Below, in pieces: positions 40,960 to 50,037 of a DNA stretch of 64,000 nt. The translations under genes and the position numbers were made by a program. This stretch comes from Arthrobacter sp. TPD3018 (GTDB lineage: Bacteria > Pseudomonadota > Alphaproteobacteria > Sphingomonadales > Sphingomonadaceae). Below the pieces are notes generated by a model. That model worked only from the letters and a program-made list of their open reading frames with translations, did not search any database and was not told the origin of the DNA. The stretch covers positions 22,820 to 86,819 of the forward strand of contig QDFQ01000002.1 of the NCBI GenBank assembly GCA_003075315.1, given 5' to 3'. Numbering within the stretch: position 1 is the first letter of the stretch; every line of letters begins with the position of its first letter.

Positions 40960-41382
40960 ATGAAGCTCATTCTGCTCGCCGCCACGGCGATGATCGCAGC
41001 GCCGGTGATGGCGCAGACCACGCCGGCCCCGGCGCCGGCCGATCAGACGATGACCCCGGCCCCGGCCGATCCCGCCGCGGCGCCCGCCGACGCGCAGACC
41101 CCGCCGCCGCCGCCCGCCGCCCCGGCACCGCAGGCGAGCATGCCGCCCGCCGAGACCACCGGCTCGCCCGCCGGCGGCTATGCCCCGACCGGCCCGGCCG
41201 TGACCGGCGGTACGCCGGGTTCGACGCTGCCTCCGGTCTTCCGTCCGGCGCCGACCCCGGATCAGGCCTTCCCGCCGCCCCCGGCGAAGGAAAGCTACCC
41301 GATCTGCAAGAAGGGCCAGTATGACGGCTGCATGCAGGCGAGCCAGGCCCCGCACAAGGCGAAGCGCCGCGCGCGTCGCTAA
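40960..41382 (+). CDS. Pro/Ala-rich exported protein
   Basis: 140 residues. A signal peptide (MKLILLAATAMIAAPVMA) is followed by a low-complexity Pro/Ala/Thr region (residues 20-110) and a C-terminal part with two Cys (ICKKGQYDGCMQAS) and a basic end. AAAGGAGA lies about ten bases before the ATG. Likely periplasmic or envelope-associated; no family assigned. Confidence 0.8.
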   Translation: MKLILLAATAMIAAPVMAQTTPAPAPADQTMTPAPADPAAAPADAQTPPPPPAAPAPQASMPPAETTGSPAGGYAPTGPAVTGGTPGSTLPPVFRPAPTPDQAFPPPPAKESYPICKKGQYDGCMQASQAPHKAKRRARR

Positions 41383-41440
41383 GCAGGGCTGACCATCGGC
41401 GGGTGCGACATCCTCTGTTGCGCCCGTTCGAAGGTCCGGT

Positions 41441-41480
41441 ATGGAAGGCGCTTCATCCCATCGTGGAAGGAGCGCCTTTT
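41441..41480 (+). terminator. Hairpin just before the SDR gene
   Basis: AAGGCGCT and AGCGCCTT arms (8 bp) with an 18-nt loop are followed by TTTTCC and then the ATG at 41483. The loop contains the GGAAGGAG ribosome site of the SDR gene. It may terminate upstream transcripts or influence SDR translation. Confidence 0.45.
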
Positions 41481-41482
41481 CC

Positions 41483-42388
41483 ATGTCCAGTCCGATCCGC
41501 TTCGACGGTCGCGTCGCCATCGTCACCGGAGCCGGCGGCGGCCTCGGTCGCCATTACGCCCTCGAACTCGCCAAGCGCGGTGCCAAGGTCGTCGTCAACG
41601 ATCTCGGCGGTGCCCGTGACGGCACGGGCCATTCCGATGCGGCGCTCGCCGTGGTCGAGGAAATCCGCGCCGCGGGCGGCGAGGCGATGTCGAACGGCGG
41701 CAACGTCGCCGAATATGATCAGATGGTCGAGATGGTCGCCCGCGCCAAAGAGGCCTGGGGCGGCGTCCACGTCCTCATCAACAACGCCGGCGTCCTACGC
41801 GACAAGACCTTCGCGAAGATGGAGCCGGCCGATTTCGAATTCGTGGTTCGCGTCCACCTGCTCGGCTCGGCCTTCGCCACCAAGGCGTGTTGGGAGACGT
41901 TCCGCGAACAGAATTACGGCCGCGTACTGATGACCTCGTCGTCCAGCGGCCTGTTCGGCAATTTCGGCCAGGCCAATTATGGCGCCGCCAAGCTGGGCCT
42001 CGCCGGCCTCGCCAAGACGCTGGGGATCGAGGGCGCGAAGAACGACATCCGCGTCAACACGATCGCCCCGACCGCCGGCACGCGCATGACCGAGGATCTG
42101 TTCCCCGCCGCCGCCTTCGAAGCCTTCGCCCCCGAAAAGGTCGCGCCGGGCGCGCTGTATCTCGTCAGCGAGAATGCGCCGAGCAACGTGATCCTGGGCG
42201 CCGGCGCCGGCGTCTTCCAGGCATCCTATGTCACGCTGACGCCCGGTACGCTGCTGACCGGCGAGGCGCTGTCGCCCGAAGGCGTCGCCGATGCGTGGGA
42301 TGCGATCGCCGACCGCCAGGGCGAAATCGTGCCGAAGACCGGTGCCGAACAGGCGATGACGATCGGCAAGCTGCTCCAAGGCGGCTGA
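41483..42388 (+). CDS. SDR family dehydrogenase, MFE-2-like
   Basis: 301 residues. Rossmann motif TGAGGGLGRHYALELAKRGA, NNAGVLRD, catalytic Ser/Tyr/Lys in TSSSSGLFGNFGQANYGAAK. The MEPADFEFVVRVHLLG segment and overall length match the 3-hydroxyacyl-CoA dehydrogenase part of peroxisomal-type multifunctional enzymes, so a fatty-acyl-CoA or steroid-like substrate is likely but unproved. Start ATG at 41483 has GGAAGGAG upstream. Confidence 0.88.
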   Translation: MSSPIRFDGRVAIVTGAGGGLGRHYALELAKRGAKVVVNDLGGARDGTGHSDAALAVVEEIRAAGGEAMSNGGNVAEYDQMVEMVARAKEAWGGVHVLINNAGVLRDKTFAKMEPADFEFVVRVHLLGSAFATKACWETFREQNYGRVLMTSSSSGLFGNFGQANYGAAKLGLAGLAKTLGIEGAKNDIRVNTIAPTAGTRMTEDLFPAAAFEAFAPEKVAPGALYLVSENAPSNVILGAGAGVFQASYVTLTPGTLLTGEALSPEGVADAWDAIADRQGEIVPKTGAEQAMTIGKLLQGG

Positions 42389-42450
42389 ACGGTTATCGCT
42401 CGGCTAGAAGACTTCACCCGGGCCCGAAAACGTCAACCCGAACCCGAAAC

Positions 42451-42533
42451 CGTCACCCCAGCGCAGGCTGGGGTCTTTCGCGGCTCGCGTCGGGCGCCCT
42501 GACCCGGATATCCCGGCCTTACTAGGATGACGG
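42451..42533. repeat. Family B intergenic repeat, copy 1
   Basis: 83 bp starting CGTCACCCCAGCGCAGGCTGGGG and ending GGATGACGG, in the convergent gap between the SDR and fpr genes. It matches the repeat at 51588-51671, although its right arm has diverged. It is preceded by short degenerate repeats of CCCGAAA plus CGTCAACCC (42421-42455). Possibly a bidirectional terminator. Confidence 0.75.
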
Positions 42534-42604
42534 CCGGTCAGGGCGGATGGATCGGACACGAACGATCCACGCCCCGCCGGCGCGTGCCGGCAGGGCGCCG
42601 GGGA

Positions 42605-43426
42605 TCAGTCGACGAACGCCCGCTCGATCACATACGTCCCGGCCTTGGCGTTCGACCCTTCCTCGAAGCCGATGCCGTCCAGCATCGCCGCGGTCTCGCG
42701 GATCATCGCCATCGACCCGCACAGCATGATGCGGTCGGTCTCCGGATCGAGCTTCTTCGCGCCCTGCACGGGGTCGCCGAACAGCGCCGCGCTTTCGATA
42801 AGGTCGCCGATGCGGCCCGTCGTGCGGAACGGCTCGCGCGTCACCGTCGGGATATAGTGGAACTGCGTCGCCGCTTCCTCCGACACCAGCGGATCGTCGG
42901 CGAGGCGCGCCTGCAATTCGTCGTGATAGGCCAGATCGCTGACCTGCCGCACCGAATGGACTAGGATCACCTGGTCGAACATGCTGTACACGTCGGGATC
43001 GCGCGCCAGGCTGAGGAACGGCGCAAGGCCGGTGCCGGTCGAGAAGAAGAACAGCCGCTTGCCGCCGATCAGCGCATCGGTGACGAGCGTGCCGGTCGGC
43101 TTCTTGCCCATATACACTTCGTCGCCCGCCTCGATCAGCTGCAGCTTCGACGTCAGCGGCCCGTCCTCGACCTTGATCGACAGGAACTCCAGTTCCTCCG
43201 CATAATGCGGGCTGGCGATCGAATAGGCGCGCATGATCGGCTTGGCGCCCTCGCCGTCACCGGGCAGGCCGATCATCACGAACTCGCCCGAGCGGAAGCG
43301 GAAGCTCGCTGGGCGCTCGACCGCGAAGCTGAACAGCCGATCGTTCCAGTGGCGCACCCACAGTACCTTGACGTTGGCGAACGCCTTGGTTTCGGGGATC
43401 GTCTTCGGCGTGCGGGTATCAGTCAT
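42605..43426 (-). CDS. fpr: Ferredoxin--NADP+ reductase
   Basis: 273 residues. FAD-binding [14 protein letters not shown]-binding [19 protein letters not shown], and C-terminal [24 protein letters not shown] and ERAFVD, as in the bacterial FPR subclass with an extended C terminus. It moves electrons between NADPH and ferredoxin or flavodoxin in the cytoplasm. Start ATG at 43426 gives [16 protein letters not shown]. Confidence 0.94.
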   Translation of the reverse strand: MTDTRTPKTIPETKAFANVKVLWVRHWNDRLFSFAVERPASFRFRSGEFVMIGLPGDGEGAKPIMRAYSIASPHYAEELEFLSIKVEDGPLTSKLQLIEAGDEVYMGKKPTGTLVTDALIGGKRLFFFSTGTGLAPFLSLARDPDVYSMFDQVILVHSVRQVSDLAYHDELQARLADDPLVSEEAATQFHYIPTVTREPFRTTGRIGDLIESAALFGDPVQGAKKLDPETDRIMLCGSMAMIRETAAMLDGIGFEEGSNAKAGTYVIERAFVD

Positions 43427-43563
43427 CGCGGGCAGGACTTCGGGTTGTTCGAGAAGGGTTCGCAATATGAAGCACGCGCCCCACGGTCAACCGAAGCAAA
43501 GCTTGTCGGGACCCCATCCGGACATTGCCGAGCCTTGCCCCCCACCCCATATCCGTTCCCGAT

Positions 43564-45759
43564 ATGGTCATCCAGATTCGCACCACCCTCGACGAGCCGG
43601 AAACCGGCCAGAGCTTCATCCCCCACCGCCCGGCGCGCCCCGACAAGGTGGAGGGCGGCCGCCCGTTCAAGCTGGTCAGCGAATACCAGCCGTCGGGCGA
43701 TCAGCCGACCGCGATCGCCGAGCTGACCGCGACCGCGCGCGCTGGCGAGAAGGACCAGGTGCTGCTCGGCGTCACCGGCTCGGGCAAGACCTTCACGATG
43801 GCCAAGGTGATCGAGGAATTGCAGCGCCCCGCGCTGATCCTCGCCCCCAACAAGATCCTGGCGGCGCAGCTCTACGGCGAGTTCAAGAGTTTCTTCCCTG
43901 AAAACGCCGTCGAATATTTCGTCAGCTATTACGATTATTATCAGCCCGAGGCGTACGTGCCGCGGTCGGACACCTATATCGAGAAAGAGTCGTCGACCAA
44001 CGAATCGATCGATCGCATGCGCCATTCGGCGACGCGCTCGCTGCTCGAACGCGACGACGTCATCATCGTCGCCTCGGTCTCGTGCCTCTACGGCATCGGC
44101 TCGGTCGAAACCTATTCGGCGATGATCTTCGACCTGAAAAAGGGCACGACCGTCGACCAGCGCGAGATCGTGCGCAAGCTCGTCGCGTTACAATACAAGC
44201 GCAACGACGCCGCCTTCCAGCGTGGCAATTTCCGCGTGAAGGGCGACACGCTCGAAATCTTCCCGTCGCACTATGAAGACAGCGCGTGGCGGATCAGCTT
44301 CTTCGGCGATGACATCGAAGAGATCACCGAATTCGACCCGCTGACCGGCAAGAAGGTCGCGTCGCTCAACAGCGTGCGCGTCTACGCCAACAGCCACTAT
44401 GTCACCCCCGGGCCGACGCTCAAGCAGGCGGGTGAGGCGATCAAGCACGAGCTGTCCGAACGACTGAAGGAACTGATCGCGGAAGGAAAACTGCTCGAAG
44501 CGCAGCGCCTCGAACAGCGCACCAACTTCGACCTCGAAATGATCGCCGCGACCGGCAGCTGCGCCGGCATCGAGAATTACAGCCGCTTCCTCACCGGCCG
44601 CCTGCCCGGCGAACCGCCCCCCACTCTGTTCGAATATCTTCCCGAAAACGCCGTCCTGTTCGTCGACGAAAGCCACCAGACCGTGCCGCAGATCGGCGCG
44701 ATGGCGCGCGGCGACCACCGTCGTAAGATCACGCTCGCCGAATATGGCTTCCGCCTGCCCTCGTGTATCGATAACCGGCCGTTGCGCTTCAACGAATGGG
44801 ACGCGATGCGCCCGCAGACGGTCAGCGTCTCGGCAACGCCCGGCAATTGGGAGATGGAGCAGACCGGCGGCGTCTTCGCCGAGCAGGTCATCCGCCCCAC
44901 CGGCCTGATCGACCCGCCCGTGGAAATCCGCCCGGTCGAGGAACAGGTGCAGGACCTGATCCAGGAGTGCAAGGCGACCACCGCCAAAGGCTATCGCACG
45001 CTGGTGACGACGCTCACCAAGCGCATGTCCGAAGACTTGACCGAGTACATGCATGAGGCGGGAATCAAGGTCCGCTACATGCACTCGGACGTCGAGACGC
45101 TGGAACGTATCGAACTGATCCGCGACCTGCGCCTGGGCGTCTATGACGTGCTCATCGGCATCAACCTGCTGCGCGAAGGTCTCGACATTCCCGAATGCGG
45201 GCTGGTCGCGATCCTCGACGCCGACAAGGAAGGCTTCCTCCGCTCCGAAACCTCGCTGATCCAGACCATCGGCCGCGCCGCGCGCAACGTCGACGGCCGC
45301 GTGATCCTGTACGCCGACCGCATCACCGGCTCGATGGAGCGGGCGATGAACGAAACGCAGCGCCGTCGCGAAAAGCAGGAGGCGTATAACGCCGAACACG
45401 GCATCACGCCGACGACGATCCGCCGCAACATCGGCGACATCATCGCGCACGTCAGCCAGGGCGATCAGGTCACCGTCCCCATCGACGAAGACCGCCCGCA
45501 CATGGTCGGCCACAATCTGCGCGCCTATATCGAAGACCTCGAACGGCAGATGCGCAAGGCCGCCGCCGACCTCGAATTCGAAACCGCCGGCCGCCTGCGC
45601 GACGAGATCCGCCAGCTCGAAAACGAAGAGCTGGGCCTGCCCGTGCACGAGCAAAAGGCCCCGATCATGGGCCGCTCGAACGAAGGCAAACCCGGAACGC
45701 GCAAAACGCGATACGGCAAGGAACAGAAAATGCGCATGGGAGGTCGCCGAGGGCGGTAA
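43564..45759 (+). CDS. uvrB: Excinuclease ABC subunit UvrB
   Basis: 731 residues. Walker [15 protein letters not shown], beta-hairpin [13 protein letters not shown], helicase motifs [15 protein letters not shown] and [13 protein letters not shown], and the C-terminal UVR motif [24 protein letters not shown] for UvrC contact. The DNA damage-verifying helicase of nucleotide excision repair. Start ATG at 43564. Confidence 0.98.
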   Translation: MVIQIRTTLDEPETGQSFIPHRPARPDKVEGGRPFKLVSEYQPSGDQPTAIAELTATARAGEKDQVLLGVTGSGKTFTMAKVIEELQRPALILAPNKILAAQLYGEFKSFFPENAVEYFVSYYDYYQPEAYVPRSDTYIEKESSTNESIDRMRHSATRSLLERDDVIIVASVSCLYGIGSVETYSAMIFDLKKGTTVDQREIVRKLVALQYKRNDAAFQRGNFRVKGDTLEIFPSHYEDSAWRISFFGDDIEEITEFDPLTGKKVASLNSVRVYANSHYVTPGPTLKQAGEAIKHELSERLKELIAEGKLLEAQRLEQRTNFDLEMIAATGSCAGIENYSRFLTGRLPGEPPPTLFEYLPENAVLFVDESHQTVPQIGAMARGDHRRKITLAEYGFRLPSCIDNRPLRFNEWDAMRPQTVSVSATPGNWEMEQTGGVFAEQVIRPTGLIDPPVEIRPVEEQVQDLIQECKATTAKGYRTLVTTLTKRMSEDLTEYMHEAGIKVRYMHSDVETLERIELIRDLRLGVYDVLIGINLLREGLDIPECGLVAILDADKEGFLRSETSLIQTIGRAARNVDGRVILYADRITGSMERAMNETQRRREKQEAYNAEHGITPTTIRRNIGDIIAHVSQGDQVTVPIDEDRPHMVGHNLRAYIEDLERQMRKAAADLEFETAGRLRDEIRQLENEELGLPVHEQKAPIMGRSNEGKPGTRKTRYGKEQKMRMGGRRGR

Positions 45760-45794
45760 TTTTGCCGCCGCGGCCCTCGGCCGAGTTTCTTTTC
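45746..45794 (+). terminator. Terminator of uvrB
   Basis: GCCGAGGGC, overlapping the uvrB end, pairs with GCCCTCGGC, with an inner GG/CC and shorter alternative CGGCC/GGCCG stem; TTTCTTTT follows. The stem overlaps the last codons. Confidence 0.6.
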
Positions 45795-45816
45795 GAATTT
45801 TCTAGGACGGCAGCGT

Positions 45817-45852
45817 ACTCCCCCCCTAAGGTCGAAAGACTTAGGGGGGAGT
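45817..45852 (+). promoter_or_regulatory. Hairpin sequestering the ribosome site of the 45859 gene
   Basis: ACTCCCCCCCTAAG pairs with the downstream TTAGGGGGGAGT through at least 12 bp with a bulged C; an inner GTC/GAC pair closes a GAAA tetraloop, with one bulged G. The right arm contains AGGGGGGAG, the only ribosome site for the GTG at 45859, so the fold would hide it. There is no T-run, so it is not a normal terminator. It may be a translational switch. Confidence 0.65.
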
Positions 45853-45858
45853 GTTTGC

Positions 45859-47343
45859 GTGACGGATCGTGATGCGGCCGGTGATGCCGGCAAGAAGTCT
45901 TTGAAATTACTTCTGCGACTATCAACGGTCGGCGCCACCCTGGGGTTGGCGGCATGCGGCGGCGGAAATGGCGGGGGCGGGACTACACCGGTCGCCAATC
46001 GTCCGCCGGCGTTCACTTCGGTGACGACCGCCAGCGTCACCGAAAATTTCGCCGGGTCTTTCTATCAGGCGGCAGCCACCGATCCTGATAACAATGCGAT
46101 CACCTATTCGATCAGCGGCGGCAGCGATGCCGCACGCTTCGTCTTGGACGGCGATCGCCTGCGCTTCGCGACCGCACCGAATTACGATTTGCCGACCGAT
46201 AGCGATGAGGACAATGTCTATCTCGTTCAGATCACCGCCAGCGACGGTCAGGCCACAACGACGCTCGATCTTCGCGTGACGGTGACCAACGACCGCGAAG
46301 GCGTCGTCGTCCGCCGCATCGGGAGCGGCTTCGATCGCCCGGTCGGGTTCGTCTCCATTCCTGGCGACACGCGCGTCTTCGTGCCCGAACGCGGCGGGCG
46401 CATCTTCCTGTTCGATCCCACCAGCGGCACCAAGACACGCTATCTGACGGTCAACGTCTCGACCGCCGGCGAAGGCGGCCTCGCCGCGATCGCGCCTATG
46501 GCGGACTATGCGAAGTCGGGGCAGTTCGTCGTGCTGTACACCGCGAGCAACGGGGCGTTGATCGCAGCGGTCGGCCAGCGGTCCGGCATCTTCGGCTCGC
46601 CGGCACTGACGTCCGAGACGGTGTTGGTTGCGGCCATGCCCGCTGGCGCGAGCGCCACGGGCACCGCCCAGCTCGCTGCGGACGGCAAGCTCTATATCGC
46701 CACCAGCGATGCGATCGGCGCCACCGATCCCGCCTTGGGCAGCCAGTCCGGGACGTCGGTGTTCGGCAAACTGTATGCCGTCGAGCGCAACCCCGATCCC
46801 TTTGCCGGGGCCAGTCCGCAATATTTCCTCGTCCGCCGCATCGCCAGCGGCCTCCGCTATCCGAGTGGCACCACGTTGCTGGATGGCCGCTTGCTGCTCG
46901 CCGATCGCGGCGGCGACAGCCGGCATGAGGTCGACCTGATCGACCCTACCGCCGGCAGCAATTTCGGCTGGCCCTATAAGGAAGGTACGGTCACCGTGCG
47001 CAGTGGCGCGCCGGCCGGCCTGGTCGATCCCGCACTGGAATATCGCTTCGGGACGGGACCCGGCATGGGCACCGGCATCGTCGGGGGGATCGTCTATCGC
47101 GGCGCCATTGCCAGCCTGTCGGGCCAATATGTCTTTGCCGATCGCAGCGGCGCCATTTTCGCGACGAGTGCGGCGAAGCTGGGCGGCACGCTCATCACCG
47201 CCAGCACCATCGAACGACGGCGGGCCGATTTCGCGCCGGACGTGGGGACGCTGAGCGAACCCACGGCGATCAGCGCCGATGCCAGTGGCACCCTCTATAT
47301 CGTCGATGCCGGTGGCGACATTTTCCGGGTGGATGCGGGCTGA
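45859..47343 (+). CDS. Exported cadherin-like/beta-propeller (PQQ sugar dehydrogenase-like) lipoprotein
   Basis: 494 residues. Lipoprotein-type N terminus with LGLAACGGG (Cys about residue 34), a Gly-rich linker, a cadherin-like domain (about 45-150: PPAFTSVTTASVTENFAG, ATDPDNNAITYSISGG), then a six-bladed propeller resembling soluble aldose/PQQ dehydrogenases (RRIGSGFDRPVGFVSIPG, NFGWPYKEGTVTVR). Cofactor residues were not all checked, so enzyme activity is uncertain. The GTG start has AGGGGGGAG seven bases upstream, inside a hairpin. Confidence 0.8.
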   Translation: MTDRDAAGDAGKKSLKLLLRLSTVGATLGLAACGGGNGGGGTTPVANRPPAFTSVTTASVTENFAGSFYQAAATDPDNNAITYSISGGSDAARFVLDGDRLRFATAPNYDLPTDSDEDNVYLVQITASDGQATTTLDLRVTVTNDREGVVVRRIGSGFDRPVGFVSIPGDTRVFVPERGGRIFLFDPTSGTKTRYLTVNVSTAGEGGLAAIAPMADYAKSGQFVVLYTASNGALIAAVGQRSGIFGSPALTSETVLVAAMPAGASATGTAQLAADGKLYIATSDAIGATDPALGSQSGTSVFGKLYAVERNPDPFAGASPQYFLVRRIASGLRYPSGTTLLDGRLLLADRGGDSRHEVDLIDPTAGSNFGWPYKEGTVTVRSGAPAGLVDPALEYRFGTGPGMGTGIVGGIVYRGAIASLSGQYVFADRSGAIFATSAAKLGGTLITASTIERRRADFAPDVGTLSEPTAISADASGTLYIVDAGGDIFRVDAG

Positions 47344-47358
47344 GCGCCCGCATCCCAC

Positions 47359-47736
47359 TCACCCCGCAGCGAGATTCTCGCTGCCGACGCCGTAATAGCT
47401 CGCGACGCGATCGGCATAGGCCTGGTCGAACACGGGGGCGTTGTTCGCCCAGCTCGGGCCGCCTTCCAGGATGCGGCGGTCGATGGTGATGACGTACAGG
47501 TCACGCACCGGGTCGAACTGCAGCAGGCCGAAGGGGACCGGGTAGAAGCTCTTGCCCATCCCCAGGAACCCGCCAAGGCTCAGCACCGCGTGCGTCGTGC
47601 GGCCTGATCCCTTGTGGACCATCAACGCATAGACCGCGCCCACCTGATCCCCGTCGCGGCTTTCGACCTTCAGCGAATGGGCGATATTGGCCTGCGCGAG
47701 CAGCTGGGTGGTGGCGGTCTGCGTGTCGGTGGACAT
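47359..47736 (-). CDS. PRC-barrel domain protein
   Basis: 125 residues. The core ANIAHSLKVESRDGDQVGAVYALMVHKGSGRTTHAVLSLGGFLGMGKSFYPVPFGLLQFD is a PRC-barrel, a small beta-barrel used for protein or RNA contacts and stress-related roles. Good ribosome site CAGGAG before the ATG. Convergent with the propeller lipoprotein, divergent from the lipoprotein at 47840. Confidence 0.85.
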   Translation of the reverse strand: MSTDTQTATTQLLAQANIAHSLKVESRDGDQVGAVYALMVHKGSGRTTHAVLSLGGFLGMGKSFYPVPFGLLQFDPVRDLYVITIDRRILEGGPSWANNAPVFDQAYADRVASYYGVGSENLAAG

Positions 47737-47839
47737 CGAAAAGCTCCTGTTTCGTGCCGGGTGAACCGCCTTGTGGCCGCGCCGGTTCCATGTTCACGCG
47801 CCTTGAGCGCGCCTGCCGCTTCGCCCATAAGCCCCGCCC

Positions 47840-48382
47840 ATGCGCCGTTTCGCCTTCAATCCTGCCCCCGGTCTTGCCCTCGCCCTGCTCGCCGCGCTCG
47901 GCGCCTGCGTGCCCCAGCCGATCGCGCCGCCGGCCACGCCGACGCCCGTGCCCGTTCGCCCGCAGCCTGCCCCGGTCGCCACGGCGCGCGGCAGCGACTG
48001 GCGTGACTGGCCGCTGACGCCGGGCACCTGGACCTATCGCCGCGATGCGCGCGGCAGCCTGGCCCTGTTCGGGGTGGCGGGTAGCGATGCGTTGGTGACG
48101 CTGCGTTGCGACCTGTCGAGCCGCCAGATCTTCCTGTCGCGCGCCGGCAGCGTGCTCGCGCCGCTGACGATCCGCACCACCAGCACCACGCGCGCGCTGG
48201 CGATGCGCCCGACCGGCGGGACGCCGCTCTACGTCGCGACCACGCTCGCGCCTAACGACAGCCTGCTCGACGCGATGGGCTTTAGCCGCGGGCGGTTTGT
48301 GGTGGAGCAGCCCGGCAGCGGCACGTTGGTCCTGCCCGCCTGGGCCGAGATCGAGCGCGTTACCGAGGATTGCCGGCGCTAG
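47840..48382 (+). CDS. Lipoprotein of unknown function
   Basis: 180 residues. Signal with lipobox LGAC (Cys about residue 23), a Pro-rich linker (QPIAPPATPTPVPVRPQPAP), then a compact beta-rich domain (GTWTYRRDARGSLALFG, VTLRCDLSSRQIFLSRAG) ending TEDCRR. No family assigned. No strong ribosome site. Confidence 0.75.
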   Translation: MRRFAFNPAPGLALALLAALGACVPQPIAPPATPTPVPVRPQPAPVATARGSDWRDWPLTPGTWTYRRDARGSLALFGVAGSDALVTLRCDLSSRQIFLSRAGSVLAPLTIRTTSTTRALAMRPTGGTPLYVATTLAPNDSLLDAMGFSRGRFVVEQPGSGTLVLPAWAEIERVTEDCRR

Positions 48383-48520
48383 CCCAAGGGCCAAGGGGCA
48401 CGATGCTCGTGCAAAACGCGTTGCATTACAAGTCTTGCAAGTGGCTGCGGTGATGCGCACATTGACGGTGTGGCGGGGGTCCCCGGCACATGGCTATCAC
48501 AAGCGAAAGGAGGTGATCCG

Positions 48521-48577
48521 ATGTCTCATGGTTCAGCAGTGGGGTCGGTTCAGTTCGTTCGGGGGACTGGCTTCTAA
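48521..48577 (+). CDS. 18-codon ORF behind an extended Shine-Dalgarno
   Basis: Encodes MSHGSAVGSVQFVRGTGF. The GGAGG core is seven bases before the ATG, and the flanking bases extend pairing to the 16S tail to 14 nt. Such a strong site suggests real translation, possibly as a leader or ribosome-engaging element rather than for the peptide itself. No known family recognised. Confidence 0.5.
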   Translation: MSHGSAVGSVQFVRGTGF

Positions 48578-48692
48578 GACCCGATACGGCGACACCGGGG
48601 GGTATCCTCCCCCAATCAACGATGTCGTCATGGGTTGAAGAGGCCTCATGGTCTCCCGGGCTGGAGCTCTCCGGCCGCTGACCATGTTTGGG

Positions 48693-48737
48693 GGGTGTCG
48701 GGTCGCCGGGAGGCGCCCGGCACCCTCTTCTCATTCT
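48693..48737 (+). terminator. Terminator of the orphan RNA
   Basis: GGGTGTCGGG (48693-48702) pairs with CCCGGCACCC (48716-48725), one G-U; inside, CGCC/GGCG close a GGGA tetraloop. TCTTCTCATTCT follows. Fourteen base pairs in all with one bulge. Confidence 0.75.
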
Positions 48738-48741
48738 AGGG

Positions 48742-49233
48742 CTACAGGAAGCGGTGCATCACCAGCGCATCAACCGGGCCCAGCCGCGGATGGTCGAACG
48801 CCGCAGGCACCCGCCCGACGATCGCAAAGCCCAGCGCCTGCCACAGGTTCGCCGCGACCGTGTTGCTGGCGAGCACGAAATTGAATTGCATCGCGCGAAA
48901 CCCCGCAGCCTGCGCCGCATCGAACGAATGCTCCGCCATCGTCCGCGCGACGCCCTGCCCGCGCGCCGCCTCGGCCGTGACATAGCCCGCGTTGGCGACA
49001 TGCGCGCCGCCGCCCGCCTGATTGGCCTGTATGTAATAACTGCCCAGCAGCACGCCATCGCGCTCGGCCACGAACACGTGATGCGCCGCCGCGAACCAAT
49101 GGTCCGCGATGGCCGCCGGGGTCATGTCGCGCGGTAGGGCATAGGCCTCGCCCAGCGCGATCACGGGCGCGAGCATCGCGACGACGCCCGCCACGTCGTC
49201 GGCCAGCGCTGCGCGGATCGTCGGCGCCGTCAC
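48742..49233 (-). CDS. GNAT family acetyltransferase
   Basis: 163 residues. Acetyl-CoA motif VTAEAARGQGVARTMAEHSFDAAQAAGFRAMQFNFV and NTVAANLWQALGFAIVGRVPAAFDHP are typical GNAT blocks. GTG start at 49233 overlaps the hemerythrin stop by four bases (GTGA). Substrate unknown. Confidence 0.85.
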   Translation of the reverse strand: MTAPTIRAALADDVAGVVAMLAPVIALGEAYALPRDMTPAAIADHWFAAAHHVFVAERDGVLLGSYYIQANQAGGGAHVANAGYVTAEAARGQGVARTMAEHSFDAAQAAGFRAMQFNFVLASNTVAANLWQALGFAIVGRVPAAFDHPRLGPVDALVMHRFL

Positions 49234-49658
49234 GCTGCGGTCCGGCGCGACGGGGTCTCCTCGATCAGCGTGTAGAGCATTGTCTCTTCCCCCTCGATCC
49301 GACGCAGCAGCTGCTGCAGGATCTGCCGCGTGGCGGCACCGAAGGCAATCCAGTCGTCCGCGATCCGCTCCGCGGGCCACGCCGCGATATAGGCGCGGTA
49401 GCGACCCGCGAGCGACCCCATCTCCGCCGCGAAGCGCGTCGCGACCTCCGCCGCCCGCGGGTCACGGCCCGCGCGCAGCCGGGGATAGAGCAACGCATCC
49501 TCCTTCGCGAGGTGTGCCAGCAGCTTGCGGGTCAGCAGCCACCGCGCCTTTCCCAAACGCGACGGATCGAAATGCGGCGCTGCCACGCAAGCCAGCAGCG
49601 CTGCGGCCAGCTCGCGCAGCTCATCATGTTCGGCGGACAACGTCCTCCTGCTCAACAT
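49230..49658 (-). CDS. Hemerythrin-like domain protein
   Basis: 142 residues, mostly helical. EHDELRELAAALLACV, LAHLAKEDALLYPRLRA and EGEETMLYTLIEE supply the His and Glu/Asp residues of a DUF438/hemerythrin HHE fold that binds a di-iron or related ligand. Two ATGs (49664, 49658) are possible; GTGGGGG six bases before the second favours 49658. Coupled to the GNAT gene. Confidence 0.75.
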   Translation of the reverse strand: MLSRRTLSAEHDELRELAAALLACVAAPHFDPSRLGKARWLLTRKLLAHLAKEDALLYPRLRAGRDPRAAEVATRFAAEMGSLAGRYRAYIAAWPAERIADDWIAFGAATRQILQQLLRRIEGEETMLYTLIEETPSRRTAA

Positions 49659-49764
49659 GGCCATCCCCCACAGATTTGGCGTCGAATCAAATACTAAGCC
49701 GTCTCGGTTTCTGGCGGGTAAATACGGGAGGCTGCCACGTCTCCTCGCGAAGCCAAAACGAATC

Positions 49765-49780
49765 GTTGTGTAAACACAAC
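49765..49780. promoter_or_regulatory. Palindromic operator candidate upstream of the XRE gene
   Basis: Arms GTTGTGT and ACACAAC (7 bp, perfect) around AA, 20 bp before the XRE start and in the divergent gap to hemerythrin. A good size and place for autoregulation by the XRE protein. Confidence 0.5.
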
Positions 49781-49800
49781 AGATCATGCAGAATGGACGC

Positions 49801-50037
49801 ATGCACAATCGCATCGCCCTGTTCCGGAACGACCGCAACGTGTCGCGACGCGAGCTGGCGGAGGCGGTCGGCGTCAACCCGCAGACGATCGGCTATCTCG
49901 AACGCGGCGATTACAACCCCAGCCTGGAACTGGGCCTGAAGATCGCCGCCTATTTCGACGTGCCGGTCGAGCTGATCTTCTCGCTCGCCCCCTTCCCCTC
50001 GCTCACCGACGCGCTGCGCCGGGCCGGAGACGCCTGA
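49801..50037 (+). CDS. XRE-type transcriptional regulator
   Basis: 78 residues. The Cro/CI helix-turn-helix is MHNRIALFRNDRNVSRRELAEAVGVNPQTIGYLERGDYNPSLELGLKIAAYF, split at about 20-40 for the two helices, followed by DVPVELIFSL. This is the short YozG-like class. Start ATG at 49801 gives the family N terminus. Overlaps the following membrane protein gene by one base (TGATG), so it heads the operon. Confidence 0.88.
   Translation: MHNRIALFRNDRNVSRRELAEAVGVNPQTIGYLERGDYNPSLELGLKIAAYFDVPVELIFSLAPFPSLTDALRRAGDA

Larger units (their letters stand above)
48490..48737 (+). ncRNA. Candidate orphan structured RNA with a short ORF
   Basis: The region 48383-48741 has no ordinary gene. It holds AAAGGAGGTGATCC (48506-48519), complementary to the last 14 bases of 16S rRNA, an 18-codon ORF, then hairpins at 48597-48613 (G-run/C-run), 48647-48653 with 48680-48686 (CATGGTC/GACCATG) and a strong terminator. 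The next genes are on the opposite strand, so this is a stand-alone transcript. The 5' end is uncertain; no clear promoter was found. Confidence 0.6.

Noticed and set aside
48506-48519. Fragment of a 16S rRNA gene (reverse strand reads GGATCACCTCCTTT)
   Set aside because: The bases before this on the reverse strand do not match the conserved 16S 3' region, so it is an extended Shine-Dalgarno, not rRNA.
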